Assembly (NCBI RefSeq): GCF_001447995.1
Contig: NZ_LDPE01000012.1
Coordinates: forward strand, 1-9,408
From: Maribacter dokdonensis DSW-8
GTDB lineage: Bacteria; Bacteroidota; Bacteroidia; Flavobacteriales; Flavobacteriaceae
Direction of reading: 5' to 3'
DNA: 9,408 nt
Under the pieces are notes generated by a model. It made no database searches and had not been told where the DNA came from. It saw only the letters and a list, made by a program, of their open reading frames with translations. This document shows positions 1 through 6,129 of the stretch, in pieces. The stretch's first letter is position 1; every line of letters begins with the position of its first letter. The translations under genes and the position numbers were made by a program.

Positions 1-471
1 AACAAACTTTGAAGGTATGCCCAGAACAGCTTCTCCGTGTATCTTGTTCTTGGTCGCGGTACGTTGTTTTAAATAGATATCCAATAACCGGAACAACTGT
101 AAGCATTCGCTCTGGATATCCGTCAAGGCATTGTAAATAGGTACCTCGTTGACCAGTGCATATTCACATATAGCCTTGGCATCGCTCTTATCCGTTTTTA
201 CTTTAGCCAGTTTCATTTGAATGAAACGTTTTACGGATAATGGGTTTACTACTGAAACTATTACCCCATTTTTGTAAAGAAACTGGGCAAGTCTATAATG
301 ATAATAACCGGTAGCTTCCATAACGACCAATGAACATTTGGGCAGTTCCTTAAGGAATTTCTTAAATCCAGTTTCATCGTTCTTATACTGGTCGTGACCT
401 TTGTTACTACCATGTACATCAAAGACATCTTTACTGATGTCGACTCCAAAAGTTTCTTTATATTTATTCAT
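1..471 (-). CDS. IS110-family transposase (bridge-RNA-guided DEDD recombinase), N-terminal part
   Basis: ATG at 471 (minus) opens a frame that is still open at the window edge, giving 157 residues. The RuvC-like DEDD catalytic set of IS110 transposases is visible: D11 in GVDISK, E52 in VVMEATGYY, and D94 and D97 in KTDKSDAKA. This domain makes the nucleophilic cuts together with a serine in the C-terminal Tnp_20 domain, which lies outside the window. The protein should bind a bridge RNA encoded in the left end just upstream (about 490-645). Full-length members are usually 300-400 residues, so roughly half is present here, cut by the window rather than visibly by mutation. From memory of the family, the sequence resembles a type common in Flavobacteriia, and the C-terminal fragment at 8996-9408 looks like the missing half of the same type. 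Confidence 0.95.
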   Translation of the reverse strand, partial: MNKYKETFGVDISKDVFDVHGSNKGHDQYKNDETGFKKFLKELPKCSLVVMEATGYYHYRLAQFLYKNGVIVSVVNPLSVKRFIQMKLAKVKTDKSDAKAICEYALVNEVPIYNALTDIQSECLQLFRLLDIYLKQRTATKNKIHGEAVLGIPSKFV

Positions 472-489
472 AAGATATGTTTTACGAAA

Positions 490-645
490 GAACCGGCTAC
501 TTCTGCTCACAACAACTTGAAAACGAGATCTAAGGTCTCACAGAACTGAACGTGATCTAAGTAGTAAAAGAGAGAGGATTATCAATGTTGTCGAAGTCTA
601 AAGCTTCACCGTATATAGTAACCTTAATTCTCTCTTTTGTTCTTT
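490..645 (-). ncRNA. Putative IS110 bridge RNA, two hairpins
   Basis: Read on the minus strand, the non-coding left end folds into two consecutive long hairpins. The first closes with an AAAAGAGAG-type arm (626-638 with 566-580). The second closes with CTACTT/AAGTAG (559-564 with 497-502). Two large hairpins between the element end and the transposase start is the layout of IS110-group bridge RNAs (target-binding loop, then donor-binding loop). In the second hairpin, TCAGTTCT (542-549, minus) equals the right-end terminus of the related element at 8882-8889 including its CT core, as a left donor guide should. I could not find a convincing right donor guide or target guides, so the loop assignments are tentative. 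Confidence 0.5.
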
Positions 646-675
646 CTAGTTATATCAACAATTTACTGAGAATCA

Positions 676-876
676 AACTTAAGACGTGTATAAAACATAG
701 CTAACAAGTGCTAAACCGAAAGGTTTGTTTATATTTAGAACGTCCGCCAAACTTTTAATTTGGCTTTTAAAAAGAAGAAAAATTAAAAACAAAATATAAA
801 AATTCAGCTCTGTGTTTATCCGAAAAGTTAGTGTCTTTTTGCACGCTACGTTTCATACACAAGTCCGTTGGCAATA
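676..876. other. attC-like spacer 0 (left of cassette A)
   Basis: A cassette junction site whose left side is damaged or covered by the left-edge insertion sequence. The inner arms GTGTATAAAACATAGC (686-701) and GCTACGTTTCATACAC (845-860) pair 14 of 16. The site ends in the cassette A border GTTGGCAATA (867-876). Inside is a hairpin GCCAAA/TTTGGC at about 747-766 and a small AACCGAAAGGTT hairpin near 714-725. The left AAC at 676-678 is not preceded by a pyrimidine as at the other borders, which suggests the insertion sequence replaced the original left border. No gene is seen between 472 and 1009. Confidence 0.55.
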
Positions 877-950
877 ATATATCACTCATATTTTTGTTTG
901 AGTCTGGATAAATTAACGCCGTTATAAAATGATTTTAATTCACAAATGAG

Positions 951-983
951 TTTGGTTGTAAAGTAGACGAAAAAGTAATTTAT
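951..983 (+). promoter_or_regulatory. Possible weak Bacteroidota promoter for the cassette A gene
   Basis: TTTG (951-954) lies 21 nt before TAATTTAT (976-983), a partial match to the TTTG / TAnnTTTG pattern of the Bacteroidota primary sigma factor; the last bases of the -7 box deviate. It would place transcription start shortly before the ATG at 1010, with an A-rich leader (AAAAAGAAAAA) directly before the start codon. Confidence 0.3.
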
Positions 984-1009
984 ACAAGGTTAATATTTAA
1001 AAAGAAAAA

Positions 1010-1501
1010 ATGAAAAAAGTTTACGTGGCAAGTTGGATTCTAATGATAATTTTCAGTTGCTCAAAAGATGATTTGGAAGCAGATTTGGAAAGTATAGAAT
1101 ACTCTTGCTGTGACTCAAATCCTTTCGATAATGTAAATGTTAACAATCTAGACCAATCGAGAGGAGAAATAGCATTTTTTGGTTTCGTAAGTCCTAATAA
1201 TGATGGAATAAATGATTTTTGGACTATTCGAAATTTAGACTTATACGAGAACTTTAATCTTCAAATATTTGATTTAAATGAAAAAATCGTCTTCCAAGCT
1301 GACAATTCCAATACGGAATCTATTGTTTTCTTCCCTCAAAATGGAGAATTTGAAGACAGAGATAGAGTTTTACGATATAAACTGGTAATAGATGATGAAT
1401 CTATATATTCAAATCAGGGCTATTTCTGCCTGTTCACCGGAACAAGTAAAAGATCAGCTGGTAAATGTAGTTCTTTATTTCCTGATCCAATTTTTGACTA
1501 A
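1010..1501 (+). CDS. Small lipoprotein with CHU_C-like (gliding/T9SS type B) domain
   Basis: A 163-residue protein beginning with a lipoprotein signal (MKKVYVASWILMIIFSC) with the lipidated Cys at 17 followed by SKDD, so it is probably anchored in the outer envelope. Residues about 57-100 contain FFGFVSPNNDGINDFW and NFNLQIFDLNEKIVF. This is the hallmark of the CHU_C gliding-motility-associated C-terminal domain, which in large secreted Bacteroidota proteins serves as a type B sorting signal for the type IX secretion system. Here the domain is nearly the whole protein and has a diverged tail with two cysteines (140, 153), so it may be a stand-alone surface lipoprotein rather than a T9SS cargo tail. 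It starts 133 nt after the cassette border and ends 30 nt before the other. The domain call is from motif recognition; the role is unknown. Confidence 0.85.
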   Translation: MKKVYVASWILMIIFSCSKDDLEADLESIEYSCCDSNPFDNVNVNNLDQSRGEIAFFGFVSPNNDGINDFWTIRNLDLYENFNLQIFDLNEKIVFQADNSNTESIVFFPQNGEFEDRDRVLRYKLVIDDESIYSNQGYFCLFTGTSKRSAGKCSSLFPDPIFD

Positions 1502-1531
1502 CATTTTTTGATTTGAAACAACATTAAATAC

Positions 1532-1732
1532 TATTGCCAACAGAACCTAAACGTAATGCGGATTTTAGGGCAAAAAGAAAGGTCTGTGTATATTTATGAT
1601 GTCGCTAAATCTTATGGATTTAGCTATGGAACAAAAAAGAAAAAGCAAAACAATAAGCTTTAGCTTCATGCGCAGACGGAAACGAAAAGTTTCCTTACCT
1701 CCGCACTACGCTTAGCTTAAACGTTGTACACC
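1532..1732 (+). other. attC-like spacer 1 (between cassettes A and B), 181-nt core
   Basis: An intact copy of the approximately 182-nt spacer family. Outer arms 1546-1562 and 1700-1716 are imperfect inverted repeats (14 of 17). The inner hairpins are GCTAAATC/GATTTAGC (1604-1611, 1617-1624) and GGAAAC/GTTTCC (1678-1683, 1689-1694). Its left flank is the cassette A end (TATTGCCAAC) and its right flank the cassette B start (GTTGTACACC). It is the reverse complement of the copies at 3895-4072 and 7540-7713, with long shared blocks such as ATAAATATACACAGACCT (on the opposite strand here). The CCTAAACGTAATGCGG side faces the stop of gene A and the CTACGCTTAGC side faces the start of gene B. No coding potential seen. 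Confidence 0.75.
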
Positions 1733-1738
1733 ATTTGA

Positions 1739-2095
1739 ATGAACATTGAGAATTTAATAGAAGATTACAAAAGACAAACAAAAATTTGCTCTGAAATTGA
1801 CTATTCGGATAAGGATTCTGTGAAGAAAAATAATAAAGCAGTCAACCGAATGTATCAAATCGTAGAATTGATTTCGGAAAGTAATAACCAAAATGAAATT
1901 GAGCAATTTTCAAAATTACTAAAGGACGAAAAAAATCGAACTAACCTTTGGTCAGCTGTTCATTTATTAGAAAAATTAAGCTTCGACAAGAAGACTGAAA
2001 AAGAAGCTTTAAAAATCATAGAAAAAGTAGCTAAAGGAAATACAAGTGAAGCTATGGGATTTCAATATTGGCTGAACGATTATAAATCAAAATAA
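1739..2095 (+). CDS. Small helical hypothetical protein (possibly DUF2019-like)
   Basis: 118 residues, Lys/Glu-rich and predicted mostly helical, with no signal peptide or membrane segment, so probably cytoplasmic. The region NRTNLWSAVHLLEKLSFD (about 66-83) followed by KKTEKEALKIIEKVAKG and the ending GFQYWLNDYK resemble DUF2019-type small helical-repeat proteins, but this is recognition from memory and not secure. The ATG is 6 nt after the cassette border in the context CATTTGAATGAAC. That context recurs as CAATTTAAGTGAAC at the start of the cassette G gene, which supports this start. The stop is 4 nt before the next ATG, so the two genes are likely co-transcribed. No function is assigned. 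Confidence 0.8.
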   Translation: MNIENLIEDYKRQTKICSEIDYSDKDSVKKNNKAVNRMYQIVELISESNNQNEIEQFSKLLKDEKNRTNLWSAVHLLEKLSFDKKTEKEALKIIEKVAKGNTSEAMGFQYWLNDYKSK

Positions 2096-2099
2096 TCTT

Positions 2100-2480
2100 A
2101 TGAGTTGGGACATTGTACTTTTTAATTCAAAACAGAAAATAGAATCAGTTTCGGAATTGGATGAAAACCAGCTCGAACCGACCGATTTTGATACAATTTT
2201 GGAACAGTCATTTGACCAAATTAATAAAGATGATAATCACCGAGAAATAATCGGAACTGATTTTACAATTGACTTTTTTGTCCATAATAAACCTGTGAGC
2301 AATACAATGTTGAATTTATATGGAGAAAATGGACTTTTTGAATTAATTGAATTGGCGAAAAAGCATAATTGGCAGATTTACGACTCTGGAATTGGAGAAA
2401 TGATTGACTTGGAAAATCCAGAGAAAAACGGATTTGAAAATCACAGAAAATATGTGGAACATATACTCAATCGGAAATAA
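2100..2480 (+). CDS. Hypothetical cytoplasmic protein (MSWDIVLFNS type)
   Basis: 126 residues, acidic, without signal or membrane segment. The N-terminus MSWDIVLFNSKQKI and the central block GTDFTIDFFVHNKPVSNTML followed by ENGLFELIELAKKHNWQIYDSG form a recognisable pattern seen in small uncharacterised bacterial proteins; I know of no established function. It follows the upstream gene by 4 nt and ends 5 nt before the cassette border, so it belongs to the same two-gene cassette. The pair could be a matched set (for example an immunity-type pair), but nothing in the sequence proves that. Its last 14 nt overlap the convergent cassette C frame, whose C-terminus runs across the junction. Confidence 0.85.
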   Translation: MSWDIVLFNSKQKIESVSELDENQLEPTDFDTILEQSFDQINKDDNHREIIGTDFTIDFFVHNKPVSNTMLNLYGENGLFELIELAKKHNWQIYDSGIGEMIDLENPEKNGFENHRKYVEHILNRK

Positions 2481-3063
2481 AAAACGGTGTACAACAACGT
2501 TGTTGTAACACGTTTTTTATTCCGCTAAATATTGTATTCAGTTCTATTTCTCTTTTTTCAATTCCGTCCATTTTGTCAATTTTCTGTCCGAATATTTTAT
2601 GCAAAAAACCTCTTTTTGTAAAGTCATAAGAATAGCTGAAGTTCGAGTCAAATTCCGCAATGTAAAGTTTCGATTTCAGAATTTTGCTGTTTTTCACGAA
2701 CTGAACTTCTTTACCTTTTAATCCATTTTTGAGAATTGAGAGAATTCCGTTTCGATTCCGTTCATTAAATTCCAACGCTGGATTTCCATACGTTTTTCCG
2801 TCGTCGCTAAAATGGTGTTGGTAAAAATATTCTCCCTCAACATATTTATTATAACCTGGAATAGTCGGATTAAAAATCTGTAAATAAATCAGAGAGTTTG
2901 TTTCCAAATATCCAACTCTAATTTTGGTCAAAGAGTTTTTATCAGTCGATTTAAATGTCTCTATTTCGGTTTGATTTATCAATTCAGACGTTGAGTTTTC
3001 AAATTGTCCGCTGTCAATTAAAACTTGGTTAATAAACTCTTTCCAATTTCTGAATTCCTGCAT
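2467..3063 (-). CDS. Hypothetical cytoplasmic protein, C-terminus reads across cassette border
   Basis: 198 residues from an ATG at 3063. No signal peptide, membrane segment or recognisable catalytic motif; I do not recognise the family. It has an N-terminal MQEFRNWKEFINQVLIDSG helix and a central aromatic stretch (YLQIFNPTIPGYNKYVEGEY). The start is 19 nt inside the cassette C right border, in a context (GTTGTAACACATTTG) resembling the cassette B start. The frame has no stop inside its own cassette. It passes through GTGTTACAACAACGTT, encoding VLQQR, and stops only at 2467 within the neighbouring cassette B. The last dozen or so residues (after about 185) are therefore borrowed from junction and neighbour sequence and would change in another cassette context. 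Confidence 0.8.
   Translation of the reverse strand: MQEFRNWKEFINQVLIDSGQFENSTSELINQTEIETFKSTDKNSLTKIRVGYLETNSLIYLQIFNPTIPGYNKYVEGEYFYQHHFSDDGKTYGNPALEFNERNRNGILSILKNGLKGKEVQFVKNSKILKSKLYIAEFDSNFSYSYDFTKRGFLHKIFGQKIDKMDGIEKREIELNTIFSGIKNVLQQRCCTPFFISD
2486..2511. other. Minimal junction of cassettes B and C: perfect 16-bp palindrome
   Basis: Between the B end (GGTGTACAAC) and the C end (GTTGTAACAC) lie only six bases, AACGTT. The centre reads ACAACAACGTTGTTGT (2491-2506), a perfect palindrome. Every other junction has a spacer of about 180-230 nt. The genes on both sides point toward it (tail to tail), so it is the point where the plus-oriented and minus-oriented parts of the array meet. It may be a collapsed or fused site. 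Confidence 0.65.
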
Positions 3064-3092
3064 TTTCTTGATTTCGTCAAATGTGTTACAAC
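2502..3092 (-). repeat. Cassette C borders: 10-bp perfect inverted repeat
   Basis: GTTGTAACAC (2502-2511) and GTGTTACAAC (3083-3092) are exact reverse complements enclosing the minus-strand gene that starts at 3063. The right border is the gene-start side. The gene frame overruns the left border because the cassette contains no in-frame stop. Confidence 0.75.
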
Positions 3093-3280
3093 GTTAAATA
3101 TATGGCAAGTTGGGCAGAAAATAAACGATTATTCTCGGTTTATCCACAAGCCAAATCTTTTATTTTGTTTTAATTTTTCTCTTTAACGCCAAATCAAAAG
3201 ATTTGGCGACTTTGCAAATTGACAATATCCTTTTGATTAAATACCAATAGCCCTATTTGCTATATATCGTGTTAGCACCA
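3083..3280 (-). other. attC-like spacer 3 (between cassettes C and D), 178-nt core
   Basis: The inner arms ATATATGGCAA (3098-3108) and TTGCTATATAT (3257-3267) pair 10 of 11, just inside the AAC (3090-3092) and GTT (3271-3273) borders. Inside is a perfect 9-bp hairpin CGCCAAATC/GATTTGGCG (3187-3195, 3200-3208) followed by GACTTTG, matching the GATTTAGCGAC hairpin of the 182-nt spacer family with a compensatory T-A to C-G change. The spacer is a diverged relative of spacers 1, 4 and 5. The last codons of the cassette D gene extend into it from the right; otherwise there is no gene between 3064 and 3252. Confidence 0.65.
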
Positions 3281-3870
3281 GTATTTTTATCTTTCAATTC
3301 CAATTTTTTTACTTTCCATTCCCCATTTTCTTTCTTCAGTTTTGAGGACACATTATAAACACCATTTTCAGAAACAAAAACTAATGATAATTCAGAACTT
3401 CCAGTGTCAGAACTCCATTTAGAGCTAACATTTCGTAAAATTCCGTAATGATTTATTTTTCCAGTTATTTTATTTATTTCAGAATTGTTTTCACAATAAT
3501 TTTGAACTGTTTTTACAGGATCAGATTGTCCAATAGTTATAAATCCAATAAATACTAAAATCATTGAAAAGAGGAGTATCAGAGTATAAAATTTAAGTAA
3601 GTGTCTTATCATAATAAAGAATCCGTTAAATGGATTCTTTTTCATTTCATTGATTAAATGTCGATATATTTTGAAGAAATTCGGATAAAACCCTCTTTCC
3701 TCTTTATAGGATTTTAGCCAAAAATAAATTCCAATTCCAGTTGAAATAGCAGACAAAATCATTCCGAAAGTTGAAGCAGGCAGTATTCCTTTAGAATCTC
3801 CAATCCAAGATAAAACCCATAAAATGAATCCAGTCGTTAAAAATATTCGAAATAATGTTTTTGTGTTCAA
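3253..3870 (-). CDS. Three-helix membrane protein with Coa1-like C-terminal domain
   Basis: 205 residues. The first codon is TTG at 3870; no ATG lies between it and the cassette border, and the residues that follow (NTKTLFRIFLTTGFILWVLS) make a good first membrane segment. Hydrophobic segments are at about 7-23, 32-52 and 90-112. The C-terminal part (about 115-195) runs DPVKTVQNYCENNSEI, TGKINHYGIL, LSLVFVSENGVYNVSSKL and EWKVKKLELK. This resembles the Coa1-type domain often attached to membrane segments in Bacteroidota; that call is tentative. The frame crosses its cassette border (GGTGCTAAC reads GAN) and ends at 3253 in the spacer, so the last residues NTIYSK come from junction DNA. Function unknown. 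Confidence 0.8.
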   Translation of the reverse strand: MNTKTLFRIFLTTGFILWVLSWIGDSKGILPASTFGMILSAISTGIGIYFWLKSYKEERGFYPNFFKIYRHLINEMKKNPFNGFFIMIRHLLKFYTLILLFSMILVFIGFITIGQSDPVKTVQNYCENNSEINKITGKINHYGILRNVSSKWSSDTGSSELSLVFVSENGVYNVSSKLKKENGEWKVKKLELKDKNTGANTIYSK

Positions 3871-3894
3871 GGTTGAGTTTATATTGGTGCTAAC
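3271..3894 (-). repeat. Cassette D borders: 10-bp perfect inverted repeat (13 of 14 extended)
   Basis: GTTAGCACCA (3271-3280) and TGGTGCTAAC (3885-3894) are exact reverse complements; extending to 14 bp leaves one mismatch. They enclose the membrane-protein gene, whose TTG start lies 14 nt inside the right border and whose frame overruns the left border. Confidence 0.8.
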
Positions 3895-4128
3895 GCTTGA
3901 GCTAAGCGTAGTGCGGAAGGTAGGGAAACGTTACGTTTCCTTCTGCGCATGAAGCTAAAGCTTTTTGTTTAGTTTTATTTTTTCTTATCCAAAGCTAAAT
4001 CGGAAAGATTTAGCGACATCATAAATATACACAGACCTTAGGACTTAGCCTTAAACTCCGCATTACGTTTAGCATTGATGAAAAAGCAGCAAGTCGAGTA
4101 TCTTTAAAGTTCTCTAAAACAATAAGAT

Positions 4129-5184
4129 ATGAACACTCAACAAACTGCTTGCCCGAAGTTATACATTGGTATCGATATTCACAAACGAAGTTGGAAAGTA
4201 CACTGTGCAACAGATCTGTTCGCTGGTAAGTCTTTCAGTATGTCGCCAGACCCAAAGCAATTACATAGTTATGTTTCAAAACATTTCAAGGAGTATGAAG
4301 TTACCGTAGCTTATGAAGCTGGTTGTTGCGGTTACCACGCTCATCGTTGTTTTGAGAGTTACGGTTGGCGAAGTCTGGTAGTCAATCCTGCAGACATTCA
4401 TAGAAAGGGCAAAGAGAAACATACCAAGACCGATAAGATAGATGCGCAGTTGATAGCGAGAGAATTGAGGGATAACCGATTGCGGAGTATCATAGTGCCG
4501 GACAGGAAACGTGAAGAGCTTCGTAGTCTGTTCAGACGCAGGAATGACCTTGTAAAGGATTTCAGAAGGGTCAAGAGCTATATAAAGATGCAATTGTTGT
4601 ATTTTGGAATCAGGGAACCTGAAGAGTTCGACAATGACCATTGGAGCCATAAGTACAGAAATTGGTTAGATGATATAATGTTCGAGTACCCAACGGCGAA
4701 GGCCACATTAGAGAGTAGAATGCGTTTTTTCCGTTTTGTGGACCAAGAGCTTCGCGATGTGTCCACACAGTTAAGAAGGTACTGTAAAGTGAATTATAAG
4801 AAGGATTATCTATTACTGAGAAGTATACCTGGTATCGGAGGTATCGTGGCCTGTGGCATATTATGTGAACTAGGGGATTTAAGACGTTTCAACAACATTA
4901 AACATTTGGCAGGTTACGTAGGTCTGGCACCAAGTATGTATCAAAGCGGAAACAGTCAAAGGACAATGGGAATGACCCCACGTGCAAACCGCTTATTGAG
5001 AAGTTATTTTGTAGAGGCATCTTGGCAAGCGATACGTGCAGACCCCGTAATGCAGGCCTACTATCGTAAACATCAAGGCAAGAACGTAAAAAGTATCATT
5101 GTCAAAGTAGCTAGAAAGCTGCTAAGTAGAACCTTGGCGGTAATTAAAACAGAAGTTCCATATACCATTGGGGTTATTGAATGA
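4129..5184 (+). CDS. IS110-family (IS1111-type) transposase, complete
   Basis: 351 residues, full family length. The RuvC-like DEDD set is intact: D16 in YIGIDIHK, E63 in VAYEAG, and D102 and D105 in KTDKIDAQLIAREL. The C-terminal transposase_20 part starts with the helix-hairpin-helix RSIPGIGG (about 231-238), then HLAGYVGLAPS and SGNSQR with the candidate nucleophilic serine at about 273, and ends with KVARKLLSRTLAVI. It should act in the cell as a bridge-RNA-guided recombinase that excises the element as a circle and inserts it at a short target. The ATG sits just after the left subterminal repeat, leaving no room for a left-end RNA. No frameshift or missing residue was seen, so the copy looks active. 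Confidence 0.97.
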   Translation: MNTQQTACPKLYIGIDIHKRSWKVHCATDLFAGKSFSMSPDPKQLHSYVSKHFKEYEVTVAYEAGCCGYHAHRCFESYGWRSLVVNPADIHRKGKEKHTKTDKIDAQLIARELRDNRLRSIIVPDRKREELRSLFRRRNDLVKDFRRVKSYIKMQLLYFGIREPEEFDNDHWSHKYRNWLDDIMFEYPTAKATLESRMRFFRFVDQELRDVSTQLRRYCKVNYKKDYLLLRSIPGIGGIVACGILCELGDLRRFNNIKHLAGYVGLAPSMYQSGNSQRTMGMTPRANRLLRSYFVEASWQAIRADPVMQAYYRKHQGKNVKSIIVKVARKLLSRTLAVIKTEVPYTIGVIE

Positions 5185-5219
5185 TAAGTAGAAAAACTAA
5201 TAAAATAAAAATCATAACA

Positions 5220-5400
5220 AAGCTCTGATATAGTAGTAAGAACCGTACCACAAAACAAAACCCGTGACCTGTACTATTAAGGATCACATTTTTAGCAAGT
5301 GACCGGTTTTATTATAATTTATAATCATACAGATGCCGGTGACGTTTCAAGTTTCGAACCGATCACACATAGGAGTGCGAGCAAGTTATATTAAAAGGAA
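5220..5400 (+). ncRNA. Putative bridge RNA in IS1111-type right end
   Basis: The 289-nt stretch between the transposase stop and the element end is non-coding but structured. It has repeated GTGACC/CCGGTGAC blocks (near 5264, 5299, 5336) and possible stems such as AAAACCCG with CCGGTTTT (about 5258-5265, 5303-5310) and CGGT/ACCG around 5338-5361. The segment AACAAAACC (5254-5262) is complementary over 9 nt to GGTTTTGTT just right of the insertion point (5473-5481), as a target guide would be. The guide is low-complexity, so that match is suggestive only. I could not define a matching left guide or donor guides. Confidence 0.4.
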
Positions 5401-5478
5401 AAAAAGGTGGTTTAAGGCAAAAAAGAAAATATTAATTAACTTTAAGAAACTGGACTAAGGCTTTTCATAGGAGGTTTT

Positions 5479-6068
5479 GTTGTATGCCGTTTTTATTTTA
5501 CGACACCCATAAAGTTTCAACCTTTTCGATTGTCCATTTGTCCGTCTTTATTAAACGAAATACTAATCCTTCTCCACATTCTCCGCCACAATAATATGTG
5601 GTATATATTATTGCGTGGTCTAAATCTTTGTTGAAGCTAATTGACGAAAATTGTATTGACCCTATGTAACGACTTTCATTTCCTTTATCCGTGTCAGTTT
5701 CTAAGCGATACCTGTCATAGTTTTTAATTTTTTTAATATCCCACTCCCTGTATTTTTGAAAGTCTTCAATAGCAAAATCTGACAAATTATTAAAATTTAG
5801 ATAATCGTTTAATATCTCAATATCTAGCTCCCTAAGATTTGTGTGATTTCTTACGCGAAGAGAATTATAAGATTCAGAAGTATCAATCCAACTTAGTCCG
5901 TTTTCATCGTCCGTTTCGTGTCCGTAAGAGTGATTTAAGATTTCTGAAATAATTTGATATTCCTCTGATTCATTTAATATTGGTCTACACGAAAAAAGAA
6001 GTAAGATTAAAAAAATAAGTCCAAGATAAAATGTGGTTCGTTTGTTCATTTTTTAAATGGCATACAAC
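5479..6068 (-). repeat. Cassette E borders: 10-bp perfect inverted repeat
   Basis: GTTGTATGCC (5479-5488) and GGCATACAAC (6059-6068) are exact reverse complements enclosing the lipoprotein gene 5498-6049. The cassette is now bracketed by two plus-oriented IS110 elements, one inserted just outside each border. Confidence 0.8.
5498..6049 (-). CDS. Small lipoprotein with CGGECGEG motif, unknown function
   Basis: 183 residues beginning MNKRTTFYLGLIFLILLLFSC: a type II signal with the lipidated Cys at 21, so the mature protein should be membrane-anchored and face the periplasm or outside. The rest is acidic and soluble. Near the C-terminus a beta-rich segment reads HAIIYTTYYCGGECGEG followed by LVFRLIKTDKWTIEKVETLW. 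This pattern (a paired-cysteine CG..CGEG turn followed by a strand and a W-containing end) recurs in small Bacteroidota lipoproteins of unknown role. The ATG lies 9 nt inside the right border (GTTGTATGCCATTT leader) and the stop 9 nt from the left border, both within the cassette. Any promoter that was in the upstream spacer is now separated from the gene by the inserted element at 6078. Confidence 0.85.
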   Translation of the reverse strand: MNKRTTFYLGLIFLILLLFSCRPILNESEEYQIISEILNHSYGHETDDENGLSWIDTSESYNSLRVRNHTNLRELDIEILNDYLNFNNLSDFAIEDFQKYREWDIKKIKNYDRYRLETDTDKGNESRYIGSIQFSSISFNKDLDHAIIYTTYYCGGECGEGLVFRLIKTDKWTIEKVETLWVS

Positions 6069-6079
6069 GATTCAGCTCG

Positions 6080-6087
6080 TATGTTTG
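6080..6087 (+). promoter_or_regulatory. TATGTTTG -7 box, half of a circle-junction promoter
   Basis: TATGTTTG fits the Bacteroidota -7 consensus TAnnTTTG exactly and lies 2 nt inside the left end. In the integrated element no TTG lies about 20 nt upstream. In the excised circle, TTG at 7519-7521 in the right end would be exactly 20 nt upstream, completing a promoter that reads the bridge RNA and transposase. The spacing is counted from the sequence; activity is inferred. Confidence 0.55.
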
Positions 6088-6129
6088 GTTCTTAGTTTGA
6101 AGATACTATATTTTGAATGATAAATTAGT

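Larger units (their letters stand above)
1..683 (-). mobile_element. IS110-family element, 5' part (runs off left edge)
   Basis: This is the 5' portion of an IS110-family insertion sequence on the minus strand: the N-terminal transposase region (1-471) followed by about 210 nt of structured non-coding left end. The boundary at about 683 is inferred. The sequence 686-701 belongs to the neighbouring cassette spacer because it pairs with 845-860. A CT core at 682-683 (AG on the plus strand) is followed on the minus strand by TAAGTTTG, a Bacteroidota -7 box. IS110 elements move as circles and leave a shared dinucleotide core rather than long target duplications. The element is probably the same type as the one at the right edge, because its putative donor guide (542-549) equals that element's terminal bases (8882-8889). 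Exact end uncertain by about 10 nt. Confidence 0.75.
867..1541 (+). repeat. Cassette A borders: 10-bp perfect inverted repeat
   Basis: GTTGGCAATA (867-876) and TATTGCCAAC (1532-1541) are exact reverse complements flanking the single gene at 1010-1501. The GTTR...YAAC ends match the core of integron R'/R'' boxes; the remaining bases are specific to this cassette. Unlike the other cassettes it has a 133-nt leader between border and start codon, so this gene may carry its own promoter. Confidence 0.75.
1723..2495 (+). repeat. Cassette B borders: 10-bp perfect inverted repeat
   Basis: GTTGTACACC (1723-1732) and GGTGTACAAC (2486-2495) are exact reverse complements enclosing two co-directional genes (1739-2095 and 2100-2480). 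This is the only two-gene cassette in the window. The first start codon lies 6 nt past the left border and the last stop 5 nt before the right one, so the cassette is almost pure coding sequence. Confidence 0.8.
4073..5473 (+). mobile_element. Complete IS110-family element, IS1111 subgroup, about 1401 bp
   Basis: The ends are fixed by comparison with the uninterrupted spacer copies. The empty site would read ACGTTTAGGTTTTG, and both element flanks carry the dinucleotide AG (4071-4072 and 5472-5473; CT on the other strand). Subterminal inverted repeats lie at 4078-4111 and 5438-5468, sharing ATGAAAA-GC, AGTC-AGT and AAAGTT blocks. They are set about 5 nt in from the ends, which is typical of the IS1111 subgroup. 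One transposase (4129-5184) has a short left end and about 290 nt of non-coding right end, where IS1111-type elements encode their bridge RNA. It sits within a few bases of the cassette E GTT border. Confidence 0.85.
3885..5488 (-). other. attC-like spacer 4 (between D and E), split by an insertion sequence
   Basis: The site consists of 3895-4072 plus 5474-5478; the 1401 bp between are an IS1111-type element. The rejoined spacer is 183 nt. The GCTAAGCGTAGTGCGG side (3901-3916) follows the D border and CCGCATTACGTTTAG (4058-4072) leads to the E border GTTGTATGCC. The inner hairpins are GGAAACG/CGTTTCC (3924-3930, 3934-3940) and GCTAAATC/GATTTAGC (3994-4001, 4007-4014). It has the same orientation as spacer 5 and the opposite one to spacer 1. 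No gene seen in 3871-4128. Confidence 0.75.

Noticed and set aside
261..449. Minus-strand open frame of 62 codons
   Set aside because: Out of frame with and fully inside the left-edge IS110 transposase, which has clear catalytic motifs.
1739..2480. Toxin-antitoxin pair in cassette B
   Set aside because: Two short co-directional genes fit the size, but neither shows a recognisable toxin or DNA-binding antitoxin motif.
4019..4210. Minus-strand 63-codon frame across the spacer and insertion-sequence left end
   Set aside because: Spans an insertion junction and the opposite strand of the transposase start, so it cannot be an ancestral gene.
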